In this document: in pieces, positions 51,300-60,098 of the stretch | How the letters are laid out: each line of letters opens with the position of its first letter | Position numbering within the stretch: the stretch's first letter is position 1 | Assembly (NCBI RefSeq): GCF_947495735.1 | Contig: NZ_CANMAA010000003.1 | Location: 398,889-462,888 of the forward strand | DNA: 64,000 nucleotides | Source: an uncultured Pseudokineococcus sp. | GTDB lineage: Bacteria; Actinomycetota; Actinomycetes; Actinomycetales; Quadrisphaeraceae | Direction: 5' to 3' | Position numbers and translations under genes: made by a program | Notes under the pieces: model-generated | The model's database searches: none | What the model saw: the letters and a program-made list of their open reading frames with translations, nothing else | What the model was told of the DNA's origin: nothing

Positions 51300-54200
51300 T
51301 CAGGCCTGGGCGGCGTCCTGGTCCTGCGAGGGCCGCTGCACGTGCCCGAAGCGGTGGCGCGTGCGGCTGACGGCCTGCTCGCGGACCGCCGTGAGCAGCT
51401 CGCGGCGGCCGGCGGCCAGCGCCGGGCCGGTCACGAGGCTCGTGCCGGCCTCCGCGGCGCCCGCGGCGACCTCCGGCTCGAGGTCGCCGAGCACGCGCAG
51501 CCGCTCGCCGGCACCCAGGCGCGAGCCGAGCGCGGCGGCGTCCTCGACGACCACGCGCACCCGCGGCGCCGGGTGCGCCCCGGCGGCCGCGACGGCCCGC
51601 AGGTCCTCGGCCCCCGGCGCCGCGCTGAGGACCAGCGGCGTGCCGGTCCGGGCCGCGGCGAGGCGCACGCGGGCGACGTCGCGCGGCGTCGTCCCCGGCC
51701 CGCACCGGACCTGCAGGGAGGGCAGCGGCCGGTAGCGGAAGGTGTTCTCCTCCACCTCGAGCCCGGTGGCGTCGCGCTCGACGCCGATCTCCTGCGCCCA
51801 GGCCCGCTCGTCGGAGGAGGCCGCCGCGCGCAGCCACGCCGCGCCGTCCGCGCCGACCGCCGGCGCGGTGGCCGCGAGGACCGCCGCGACCTCGGCGGTG
51901 ACGTCGGGCCCGCCGGACGTCGAGCCGGCGCTGCCCGGGAGGTCGGCGTCGGCCCACGTGCCCAGCTGGGCCACGTAGTTCGGTCCGCCGGCCTTGGCGC
52001 CGGCCCCGACGGCCGAGCCGTTCCAGCCGCCGAAGGACTGGCGCTCGACGATCGCGCCGGTGATGTGGCGGTTGACGTAGGCGTTGCCGACGGGCGCGAT
52101 CTCGAGCCAGGCGTCCACCTCGGCGTCGTCGAGGGTGTGGATGCCGCCGGTGAGCCCGAAGCCGGTCTCGAGGGCGACCTGCGCGGCCTCCTCCAGGTCG
52201 CGCACCTCCATGATCCCCAGCACCGGGCCGAAGCACTCGGTCGTCGCGAACCAGGAGCCGCGCCGCACGCCCTCGCGGACGCCGGGCGACCACAGGCGAC
52301 CGGTGTCGTCGAGCTGGCGCGGCTCGACGAGCCAGCGCTCACCGGGCTCGAGCGTCGTCAGCGCGCGGTGCAGGTCACCCGTCGGGGGCTCGATGACCGG
52401 GCCCATGACCGTCGAGAGGTCGGTGCCGACGCCGACGGGCAGCGAGCGGACGGCGTCCTCGAGCTGGCGGCGGAAGCGCTGCGAGCGAGCCACGCTGCCG
52501 ACGGCGAGCACCAGGCTCGCGGCCGAGCACTTCTGGCCCGCGTGCCCGAAGGCGGAGCGGACGACGTCGGCGACGGCCAGGTCGATGTCGGCCGACGGCG
52601 TCACGACGAGCGCGTTCTTGCCGCTGGTCTCGGCGAGCAGGCGCAGGTCGGGCCGCCAGGAGCGGAACAGCCGCGCCGTCGCGGAGGCGCCCGTGAGCAC
52701 GACCGCGTCGACGACGGGGTGCGTCACGAGCCGGCGCCCGGCGTCGGCCTCGTCGGTGCGCAGCAGCTGCAGCAGCCCCTCGGGGGCGCCCGCCTCGGCC
52801 AGCGCCTCCTGGATCGGCTCGAGCCCGACCTCGGAGCACCGCACCACCTGCGGCGCCGGCTTGATGACGACGCCGGCCCCCGCGGCCAGGCCGGCGAGCA
52901 CCCCGCCCATCGGGATGGCCACGGGGAAGTTCCACGGCGGCGTCACGACGACGACGCGCGCGGGGGTGAACGTCGCGCCCTCCACCTGCTCGAGCTCGAG
53001 CGCGCTGCGCGCGTAGTAGCGGGCGAAGTCGACGGCCTCGGAGACCTCGGGGTCGGCCTCGGCGACGGTCTTGCCGGCCTCGTGCGCCATCACGGCGACG
53101 AGGTCCCCGCGGCGGGCGGCGAGCAGGTCGCCCGCGCGGCGCAGGACGGCGGCGCGCTCGGCCACCGGCGCGGCGGCCCACGCCTCGCCGGCCGCGCGGG
53201 CGCGCTCGACGGCGGCGTCGACCTCCGCCACGTCGGTGACGACGGGAGAGCGCACCGGGCCGGGCTCGCGGGCCAGCACCTGCTGCGCCCACACGCGGTT
53301 GGCGGGCAGGGAGGGGTCGGTGTCCGGCTCGCCGGAGAAGGCGAGCGCCTGGTCGGGGGCGTGCCCGGTGGTGCGCTCCCCCGGGCCGCCCTCCTGCGCC
53401 GCGGCCTCCTCGGCCAGCCGGTCCTGCGTGCGCTGCGGCGCGGCCCCGACCTCGAAGCGGCGGCGCACCGAGTCGCGGAAGCGCTGCTCCTGGTCCGCCA
53501 GCGGGGCGCCGCCGGCGGAGTCGGGCGCGAAGAGCGCGTAGAGGTAGTTCTGCGGGGCGGCGTTCTCCTCGAGGCGGCGCACGAGGTAGGAGACGGCGAC
53601 GTCGAAGTCCTCGGCGTGCACGACGGGCGTGTAGAGGACGAGGCGGCCGGCGTCGGCGCGCACGGCGCGGGCCTGGGCGGGCGCCATCCCCTGCAGCATC
53701 TCGACGTCGAGGCCGTCCTCGGCGCCGCGGGCACGGGCGACCTCCACGGCCAGGGCGACGTCGGGCAGGTTGTGGCTGGCGACGCCGATGCGCACCGCGC
53801 GCGTCCGCTCCGGCGTCAGGGAGACGTCGAGGAGGCGCACGTAGTTCGCGTCCACGTCCTCCTTGGTCGTGTACGGCGCCTGCGGCCAGTCGTGCACCTG
53901 GGCGTCGACGTGCTCCATCGCGAGGTTGGCGCCCTTGACCAGGCGGACCTTGACGGGCGCGCCGCCGGCCTCGACGCGGGCCCGGGCGAAGTCGGTGATG
54001 CGCTCCAGCGCGGGCAGGGCGTCGGGCAGGTAGGCCTGCAGGACGATGCCGGCCTCGAGCCGCTCGAGCCCCGGGGTCGAGACGAGCTGCTCGAAGACGT
54101 CGATCGTCAGGTGGAGGTCCTTGTACTCCTCCATGTCCAGGTTGAGGAAGACGTGCGGCGAGCGCTCGGCCGCCGTGCGGTACAGCGGCAGCAGGCGCTC

Positions 54201-54929
54201 GACGAGGCGGTCGCGGCTGCCCTCGGGGTCCCACGGCACGAGCTGGGCGGCGACGGAGGACGCCTTGACCGAGACGTAGTCGACGTCCTCGCGCTCGACG
54301 AGGCGGCGCACCGCGGCCAGGCGGGTGTCGGCCTCCTCGGAGCCGAGCACGGCCTCGCCGAGCAGGTTGAGGTTGAGCTGGACGCCGTCGCGGCGGGCCT
54401 TCGCGAGGTGGCGGCCCAGCGGGCGGTCGTCGGCGTCGGCGACGAGGTGGCCGACGAGCTGGCGCAGGCGCACGCGGGCCAGCGGCATCGCGATGCGCGG
54501 CAGCAGGGGGGCGATGCGGGCCCCGGCGGCCATGAGCACGCGGTCGGGGACGGAGAGGAAGTCGGGCAGGTCGTCGCCGACCATCTCGCCGAGCGCCCGC
54601 GCCGCGACGGCGTCGTCCTCGGGCCGGGCGACCCGGTCGACGAAGTGCATCGTCATCTCGACGCCGCCCGGGTCGTGCACGAGCGAGGCGAGGCGCTCGG
54701 TGGCCTTCTTCTCGTCGGCGGCCTGCGGGCCCTTGGTCGCGTCGACCCAGCGCTGGGCGCGCTCGAGGGCGGCGGGCACGCAGCGCTCGACGACGTCGTC
54801 CAGCGGGGCGGTGGGCACCGAGGCGACCCAGCGGTCCCACGCCTCGCGCTGCTGCGCGACGTCCCGGCGGACGGACGGACGGACGGGCTCGGCGGCGGCC
54901 GTGCGCGGCGCGGGGTCGGCGATCGTCAT
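51300..54929 (-). CDS. putA: Bifunctional proline dehydrogenase / pyrroline-5-carboxylate dehydrogenase
   Basis: This 1209-residue enzyme oxidises proline to glutamate. The FAD-binding PRODH barrel (about 85-470) shows LNLLGEAVLG near residue 195, KASSVAAQL near 230 and the YLYALFAPD region near 490. The aldehyde dehydrogenase part (about 560-1010) has TPPWNFPVAIP near 670, AETSGKNALVV near 760 and the catalytic Cys801 in GQKCSAAS. There is no N-terminal ribbon-helix-helix domain, so unlike E. coli PutA it is not its own repressor. A divergent PAS-AraC gene starts 54 bases away and is the likely regulator. Confidence 0.93.
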   Translation of the reverse strand: MTIADPAPRTAAAEPVRPSVRRDVAQQREAWDRWVASVPTAPLDDVVERCVPAALERAQRWVDATKGPQAADEKKATERLASLVHDPGGVEMTMHFVDRVARPEDDAVAARALGEMVGDDLPDFLSVPDRVLMAAGARIAPLLPRIAMPLARVRLRQLVGHLVADADDRPLGRHLAKARRDGVQLNLNLLGEAVLGSEEADTRLAAVRRLVEREDVDYVSVKASSVAAQLVPWDPEGSRDRLVERLLPLYRTAAERSPHVFLNLDMEEYKDLHLTIDVFEQLVSTPGLERLEAGIVLQAYLPDALPALERITDFARARVEAGGAPVKVRLVKGANLAMEHVDAQVHDWPQAPYTTKEDVDANYVRLLDVSLTPERTRAVRIGVASHNLPDVALAVEVARARGAEDGLDVEMLQGMAPAQARAVRADAGRLVLYTPVVHAEDFDVAVSYLVRRLEENAAPQNYLYALFAPDSAGGAPLADQEQRFRDSVRRRFEVGAAPQRTQDRLAEEAAAQEGGPGERTTGHAPDQALAFSGEPDTDPSLPANRVWAQQVLAREPGPVRSPVVTDVAEVDAAVERARAAGEAWAAAPVAERAAVLRRAGDLLAARRGDLVAVMAHEAGKTVAEADPEVSEAVDFARYYARSALELEQVEGATFTPARVVVVTPPWNFPVAIPMGGVLAGLAAGAGVVIKPAPQVVRCSEVGLEPIQEALAEAGAPEGLLQLLRTDEADAGRRLVTHPVVDAVVLTGASATARLFRSWRPDLRLLAETSGKNALVVTPSADIDLAVADVVRSAFGHAGQKCSAASLVLAVGSVARSQRFRRQLEDAVRSLPVGVGTDLSTVMGPVIEPPTGDLHRALTTLEPGERWLVEPRQLDDTGRLWSPGVREGVRRGSWFATTECFGPVLGIMEVRDLEEAAQVALETGFGLTGGIHTLDDAEVDAWLEIAPVGNAYVNRHITGAIVERQSFGGWNGSAVGAGAKAGGPNYVAQLGTWADADLPGSAGSTSGGPDVTAEVAAVLAATAPAVGADGAAWLRAAASSDERAWAQEIGVERDATGLEVEENTFRYRPLPSLQVRCGPGTTPRDVARVRLAAARTGTPLVLSAAPGAEDLRAVAAAGAHPAPRVRVVVEDAAALGSRLGAGERLRVLGDLEPEVAAGAAEAGTSLVTGPALAAGRRELLTAVREQAVSRTRHRFGHVQRPSQDQDAAQA

Positions 54930-54982
54930 GGCGACAGCGTGCGGCCCGGGGCGGGAGGGCGTCTTGTACGTTCGCGACTCCC

Positions 54983-55879
54983 ATGACGAGCCCTGCCGAC
55001 CACGACGGGCCCGGCGGCGGCGGTGGCCGCCCGGACGGGCCGCCCGAGACGTCGCCGACCGAGGGGCGTCCGGCCGAGGGGCGTCTGCCCGAGGGGCGTC
55101 CGGCCGAGGGGCGTCCGGCCGAGGGGCGTCCGGCCGAGGGGCGTCTGCCCGGGGGCTGGCCGGCGGAGGCGCTCGCGCCCGCGCTGCTGGACCTGCTGGG
55201 CGAGGCGTCCGACGTCATGTTCTGCGCCAAGGGCGCCGACGGCCGCTACACCGCCGTCAACGACGCCTTCGTGCGCCGCACGGGCGAGCGCTCGCGGCGC
55301 GACGTCGTCGGCCGGACGGCGCGCGAGCTCTTCGTGCCGCAGCTGGCCGAGCGCTACGAGGACCAGGACGCCGGCGTGCTGCGCACCGGCGAGCCGCTGC
55401 GCCACGAGCTCGAGCTCATCCGCCGCGAGGGCGGCTCCCCCGGCTGGTACCTGACGACGAAGCTCCCCGTCCGCGGCCGCGACGGCGTGGTGCACGGGCT
55501 CGTGAGCATCAGCCAGGACCTGCGGGCCGCGGACGACGCCGACCCGACCCTCACGGGGCTCTCGCGCGTCGTCGAGCTCGTGCACGCGCGGCTCGCCGAC
55601 CCCCTCCGGACGGCCGAGATGGCCGCCGCCGCGGGCTGCTCGGTGCCCGTGCTGGAGCGGCGGGTGAAGAAGGTGTTCGGCCTGTCCCCCCGTCAGCTGG
55701 TCCTGCGCGCCCGCATCGACCGGGCCGCCGACCTGCTCACGACCACCGACGTGCCCCTGGCCGACGTCGCCGCCGCCTGCGGCTTCTACGACCAGCCGTC
55801 CTTCACCCGCCAGTTCGCGCGCCTTGCCGGGGAGACGCCGGGCCAGTTCCGGCGCCGCGGCCGCGAGGGCGCCGGCTGA
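54983..55879 (+). CDS. PAS-AraC regulator, probable activator of putA
   Basis: This 298-residue protein has a Gly/Pro-rich repeated N-terminus (EGRPA/EGRLP five-residue units, 27-56), a PAS domain (about 70-190: DVMFCAKGADGRYTAVND, VVGRTARELF, TTKLPVRGRDG) and a C-terminal AraC double helix-turn-helix (about 200-295: AEMAAAAGCSVPVLERR and DVAAACGFYDQPSFTRQF). The 53-base divergent gap to putA suggests control of proline use and of itself; the ligand of the PAS domain is unknown. The ATG start fits the repeat frame. Confidence 0.88.
   Translation: MTSPADHDGPGGGGGRPDGPPETSPTEGRPAEGRLPEGRPAEGRPAEGRPAEGRLPGGWPAEALAPALLDLLGEASDVMFCAKGADGRYTAVNDAFVRRTGERSRRDVVGRTARELFVPQLAERYEDQDAGVLRTGEPLRHELELIRREGGSPGWYLTTKLPVRGRDGVVHGLVSISQDLRAADDADPTLTGLSRVVELVHARLADPLRTAEMAAAAGCSVPVLERRVKKVFGLSPRQLVLRARIDRAADLLTTTDVPLADVAAACGFYDQPSFTRQFARLAGETPGQFRRRGREGAG
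55061..55150 (+). repeat. Six in-frame 15-bp repeats in the PAS-AraC gene
   Basis: The unit GAGGGGCGTCCGGCC occurs six times without gaps from 55061 to 55150, with variants GAGGGGCGTCTGCCC at the second and sixth. Each unit encodes EGRPA or EGRLP. Copy number could vary by slippage without breaking the frame. Confidence 0.9.
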
Positions 55880-55929
55880 CCAGGGCCGGCCGCAGCCGCT
55901 CGCCGGACCGGGCGCCCACCGCCTGCGCG

Positions 55930-56274
55930 TCAGTCGCCCAGCGGGTCGTTCCCCCAGTTCATGAGCGAGTAGCGCCACTTCGAGTGCTCGACGTCGCTCT
56001 TCGGCTCCTGCGCCCGGTGGCGGTGCACGTAGCCGACGACCTTGCGCATGTGCGCGACGTCGTCCTCGGTGAGGTCGTCCTTCTTCGTGCGCAGGATCTC
56101 GACGATGCGCCGCCCGCTCTCGTGCCCCGTGGACTCGCCCTTCCCGCCGGTGTCGCCCACGGACTGCGACTCGTCGGTCTCGAGCCACTCCTCGAGCTGC
56201 TTCGGCGTCATCGTGACCGCGTCCTGCCAGTCGTCCCACACGTCGTCGAGGCCCTCGGCCCGCTGCGTCGCCAT
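55930..56274 (-). CDS. DUF3140 protein
   Basis: This 114-residue soluble protein fits DUF3140: VTMTPKQLEEWLETDESQSVG near residue 20, ESGRRIVEILRTKKDDLTEDDV near 52 and a closing KWRYSLMNWGNDP. It is strongly charged and alpha-helical. The family is widespread in actinobacteria and its role is not established, though a DNA-binding role has been suggested for relatives. The ATG start is clear. Confidence 0.88.
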   Translation of the reverse strand: MATQRAEGLDDVWDDWQDAVTMTPKQLEEWLETDESQSVGDTGGKGESTGHESGRRIVEILRTKKDDLTEDDVAHMRKVVGYVHRHRAQEPKSDVEHSKWRYSLMNWGNDPLGD

Positions 56275-56455
56275 GCCCAGCACCCTGCGCCAGCCCGGCC
56301 GGACCGGCACCTCGGGCGCTCGCGAGCCGGTCCCGCGGACCGGCGTCGCGCGGGCGCCTGCGCACGGGGAGGACGAAGCCCCGCCCCGGGAGGAGGCCGG
56401 GCCCGTGACCTGCGGCGACGCCCTGGACAACAGACTTCGTCCTCCCCGTCTGCGG

Positions 56456-56788
56456 CTACGGGCGCGGCGCGTACATGATCACCGCGACGCCGACGACGCA
56501 GAGGGCCGCCCCGACGACGTCCGTGACCGTGGGCCGGAAGCCGTCGAGCGCCACTCCCCACAGCAGCGACCCGACGACGAAGACGCCCCCGTACGCGGCG
56601 AGCACCCGCCCGAAGTCGGCGTCCGGCTGCAGCGTCGCGACGAAGCCGTAGGCGCCGAGCGCCATCACGCCGACACCGGCCCACCACCACGGCCGCCCCT
56701 CGCGCACGGCCTGCCAGACGAGCCAGGCGCCCCCGATCTCGGCGAGCGCCGCGAGCGCGAACAGGGGGACGGAGCGCAGGACGGTCAT
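56456..56788 (-). CDS. YnfA-family small membrane protein (UPF0060)
   Basis: This 110-residue protein has four hydrophobic segments. [18 protein letters not shown] near residue 16 and a typical [17 protein letters not shown] near 55 identify the YnfA family. Members resemble small multidrug transporters; some have been linked to dye or drug efflux. The ATG start is used. It appears to stand alone. Confidence 0.9.
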   Translation of the reverse strand: MTVLRSVPLFALAALAEIGGAWLVWQAVREGRPWWWAGVGVMALGAYGFVATLQPDADFGRVLAAYGGVFVVGSLLWGVALDGFRPTVTDVVGAALCVVGVAVIMYAPRP

Positions 56789-56995
56789 GGCGGCAGCCTC
56801 CCCGACCGGCGCGCTCACGACGGCGGGTCGGCGACGACTCACGCTCCAGCCGCGCGCCCCCACGGGAAGCAGACGCCTGCTTCGCGTCAGGGGGACCACC
56901 GAAGGGCGAACGGGCACCGACTCGCCCTGAGGGGGCGCAGACGGCGCCGCGCACAGCGCTCGGCGGGGAGCGCAGCAGTCCCTACGGTGCCCGTC

Positions 56996-57868
56996 GTGGA
57001 CGCGCGCTCGACCGACGACCGACCCGGCCTCCCCCACGAGGTCCTCGCCAACCGGCGGAACTGGGACGAGCGGGTGCCCATCCACCTCGTCGGCTACGGC
57101 ACCGACGCCTTCGTGGCCGACCCGGAGCGCCTGTCCGACGTCGCCCGCGAGGACCTGGCGCTCATGGCGCCGCACCTGCCCGGCGGCTCGCTCGCGGGGC
57201 TGGACCTGCTGCACCTGCAGTGCCACCTCGGCACGGACACGCTGTCCTTCGCCCGGCTCGGCGCCCGCGTCACCGGCGTCGACCTCTCCCCCGCCGCCGT
57301 CGACGCGGCGCGCGACCTCGCCCGGCGAGCCGGCCTGGGGGCGACCTTCGTCGAGTCCGAGGTCACGGCGACGCAGGACGTCGTCGCCGAGCGGTTCGAC
57401 GTCGTGCACACCGGCATCGGCGCGCTGTGCTGGCTGCCCGACCTCGACGCCTGGGCCCGCACCGTCGCGACGATGCTGCGCCCCGGCGGGCTCTTCTTCG
57501 TCCGCGACGGCCACCCGGTGCTCGCCTCGCTGGACGACGAGCGCGACGACGGCCGGCTCGTCCTCGCGCGCTCCTACTTCGCCGGTCCTCCCCTGCGCTG
57601 GGACGACGACGTCAGCTACGTCAACCAGGAGGTGCGGATCCGGAGCGCCGAGACCTACGAGTGGCACCACCCGCTGTCGGAGGTCGTCGGCGCGCTGCTC
57701 GGCGCCGGCCTGCGCCTGACCTCGCTCGGCGAGCAGACGACGCTGCCGTGGAAGGCGCTGCCGTCCATGGTCGAGGAGGCCACCGAGCACGGGACGGCGT
57801 GGGTCCTGCCCGAGGGCCGCGAGCGCCTGCCGCTGACCTTCTCGCTCACCGCCGTCAAGGACGCCTGA
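56996..57868 (+). CDS. Class I SAM-dependent methyltransferase
   Basis: This 290-residue protein has a Rossmann methyltransferase fold. Motif I is modified as [20 protein letters not shown] near residue 75, followed by [31 protein letters not shown] near 135 and [15 protein letters not shown] near 160. The substrate is unknown; the layout matches small-molecule methyltransferases common in actinobacteria. A GTG at 56996 is chosen, and another in-frame GTG three codons earlier is equally possible. Confidence 0.83.
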   Translation: MDARSTDDRPGLPHEVLANRRNWDERVPIHLVGYGTDAFVADPERLSDVAREDLALMAPHLPGGSLAGLDLLHLQCHLGTDTLSFARLGARVTGVDLSPAAVDAARDLARRAGLGATFVESEVTATQDVVAERFDVVHTGIGALCWLPDLDAWARTVATMLRPGGLFFVRDGHPVLASLDDERDDGRLVLARSYFAGPPLRWDDDVSYVNQEVRIRSAETYEWHHPLSEVVGALLGAGLRLTSLGEQTTLPWKALPSMVEEATEHGTAWVLPEGRERLPLTFSLTAVKDA

Positions 57869-58085
57869 GCGGGGCGCCGAGGTCCAGCCCGGAGGTCCTC
57901 AGCGCCCGCCCCGCGGCGAGGGAGACATCGCCCGCGAACCCCACCGCGACGGCGCGGACCCCGTCGAGGGGGTCGCCGACCCCGCCGGAGGCCGGCGGCT
58001 GACCACGGCCGCGGGAAGAAGCCACGCTCCTCGAGCGCTCGAGCGACCCTGGGCGCCGACCGTCGGCGCGGGAGCGGAGCGCACC

Positions 58086-58949
58086 ATGTCGATCGTCGTC
58101 ACCGGAGCCACGGGCCACCTCGGCCACCTCGTCGTCGAGGAGCTGCTCGACCGCGGGGTCCCCGCTGACCATTTGCTCGCCACCGGCCGCCGCGTCGAGC
58201 GCCTCGAGGACCTCGCCGCGCGCGGCGTGCGCACCGCGGTCGTCGACCACGACGACGTCACCACGCTGGACGCCGCGCTCCAGCCCGGCGACACGGTGCT
58301 CCTGGTCTCCGGCTCGGTGCCCGGCGCCCGCGTGGACCAGCACCGCGCGGTCATCGGCGCCGCCACGCGCGCGCAGGTCGGCGCGCTCGTCTACACCTCT
58401 GCGACCCGCGCCGACGACACCCCGCTCGTGCTCGCGCCCGACCACGCCGAGACCGAGGCGGCGCTGCGCGCCAGCGGCCTGCCCGTCGTCGTCCTGCGCA
58501 ACAACTGGTACACGGAGAACTACGCGCAGGACCTGCAGCGCGCCCGCGAGACCGGCGTGCTGGCCGCCGGCGCCGGCGACGGCCGGGTCGCCAGCGCCAC
58601 CCGGCGCGACTACGCCGCCGCGACGGCCGCCGTCCTCGCCGACCCGACCGAGCACGTCGGCCGCACCTACGAGCTCGGCGGCGACGTCGCGTGGACCTAC
58701 GACGAGCTGGCCGCCGCCATGGGCGAGGTCCTGGGCCGCGAGGTCGCCTACCAGCGCCCGTCGCCCGAGGAGCAGACGGCGGCGCTGCAGGAGGCGGGCC
58801 TGGACGAGGGCACCGCCGGCTTCGTCGTCGCCCTCGACGGCAGCATCGCCGCCGGAGCGCTCGACGTCACGACGGGCGACCTCTCCCGCCTCGCCGGCCG
58901 CCCGAGCACGCCGCTCGTCGAGGGCCTGCGCCCGCTCGCCGCCGCCTGA
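58086..58949 (+). CDS. NmrA/QorB-like NAD(P)H oxidoreductase
   Basis: This 287-residue atypical SDR begins with IVVTGATGHLGHLVVEELL and lacks the usual Tyr-x-x-x-Lys pair, as in quinone oxidoreductase QOR2 (QorB/YtfG). Other landmarks are LVYTSATRADDTPL near residue 103, VLRNNWYTENY near 138 and ATRRDYAAATAAVL near 172. It probably reduces quinones or senses NADPH. The ATG start follows AGCGCACC without a strong ribosome site. It converges on the oxidoreductase gene at 58989. Confidence 0.85.
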   Translation: MSIVVTGATGHLGHLVVEELLDRGVPADHLLATGRRVERLEDLAARGVRTAVVDHDDVTTLDAALQPGDTVLLVSGSVPGARVDQHRAVIGAATRAQVGALVYTSATRADDTPLVLAPDHAETEAALRASGLPVVVLRNNWYTENYAQDLQRARETGVLAAGAGDGRVASATRRDYAAATAAVLADPTEHVGRTYELGGDVAWTYDELAAAMGEVLGREVAYQRPSPEEQTAALQEAGLDEGTAGFVVALDGSIAAGALDVTTGDLSRLAGRPSTPLVEGLRPLAAA

Positions 58950-58988
58950 GCCGAGCGCCGAGCCGGCGCGGAGGGCGCGCCGCCGGGT

Positions 58989-60098
58989 TCAGCCCGCCGA
59001 GCCCGACCTCCGCGCTGAGCGCTCGGGGGTCAGGTCCCGTGCGCCGGCCTGCGCCTGCAGGGCCAGCTCGACGGCCTTGAAGGCGTGCTCCTGGGTCATC
59101 GCGTCCTCGGTGCGCCGGAGGCAGTCGAGCACGAGCTGGCCGAAGAAGGGGTAGCCCACCTCGCCGAAGAGCCGGAAGTGCGTCTCCTGCTGGCCGTTGG
59201 CGAGGAACAGGTGGCCCGGCCCGTCCTGGGTGCCGAGGTTCATGTACTTGCGCTGCTCGATGAACCCCTCGGTGCCGAGGATGAACGTGCGCCCGTCGCC
59301 CCAGGTCTGCAGCCCGTCGGGGGTGAACCAGTCGCAGCGGAAGTAGCCGGTGGCGCCGGTGCTCGTGACCAGGTTGGCGTCGCCGAAGTCGTCCAGCTCG
59401 GGGTGGTCGGGATGCGCGTAGTTCGCGATCTGGCTGTTCACCACCTCGGCGTCGGTGGCACCGGTGTAGTGCAGGATCTGGTCGACGTTGTGGCTGCCGA
59501 TGTCGGTCAGGATGCCGCCGTACCTGGCCTTCTCGAAGAACCACGCCGGCCTGCTCGGGGCGTTGAGCCGGTGGGGGCCGAAGCCGACGACCTGCAGGAC
59601 CCGCCCGATCGCCCCCTGGTCGATGAGCTGCCCCGCGAAGACGGCCGTCTCGACGTGGACGCGCTCCGAGTAGTAGACGGCGTACTTGCGGCCGGTCCGC
59701 GCGACCGCCTCCCGGGCGGCGGCGAGCTGCTCGAGCGTGGTCAGCGGGGCCTTGTCGGTGAAGTAGTCCTTGCCCGCCTCCATCACCCGGAGGCCGAGGG
59801 CGCACCGCTCGCTGGTGACCGCCGCCCCGGCGACGAGCTGGACCTCGGGGTCGTCGAGGACCTCCTCCTCGCTGCGCGCGACCCGCACGTCGGGGAAGCG
59901 CTCGCGGAAGCGGGCGATCTTGTCGGGGTCCGGGTCGTGCACCCACTTGAGCGTGGCCCCGGCACCCGTGAGCCCCTCGCACATGCCGTAGACGTGCCCG
60001 TGGTCGAGACCGATCGCGGCGAAGACGAACTCGCCGTCCTCGACGACGGGGTCCGGGAGCGGGGCCGGTGCGTAGGTCCCGCCGTCTGACGCGCTCAT
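58989..60098 (-). CDS. Gfo/Idh/MocA oxidoreductase
   Basis: This 369-residue NAD(P)-dependent protein has an unusual Rossmann start: AIGLDHGHVYGMCEGL near residue 30 replaces the usual GxGxxG. The EKP lysine appears as FTDKAPLTT near 112. The catalytic-side stretch GGILTDIGSHNVDQILHY near 195 and a C-terminal beta sheet complete the fold. The modified nucleotide loop recurs in a subfamily of sugar-related oxidoreductases of unknown substrate. Its ATG shares one base with the upstream gene's stop (TGATG), so the two are coupled. Confidence 0.82.
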   Translation of the reverse strand: MSASDGGTYAPAPLPDPVVEDGEFVFAAIGLDHGHVYGMCEGLTGAGATLKWVHDPDPDKIARFRERFPDVRVARSEEEVLDDPEVQLVAGAAVTSERCALGLRVMEAGKDYFTDKAPLTTLEQLAAAREAVARTGRKYAVYYSERVHVETAVFAGQLIDQGAIGRVLQVVGFGPHRLNAPSRPAWFFEKARYGGILTDIGSHNVDQILHYTGATDAEVVNSQIANYAHPDHPELDDFGDANLVTSTGATGYFRCDWFTPDGLQTWGDGRTFILGTEGFIEQRKYMNLGTQDGPGHLFLANGQQETHFRLFGEVGYPFFGQLVLDCLRRTEDAMTQEHAFKAVELALQAQAGARDLTPERSARRSGSAG

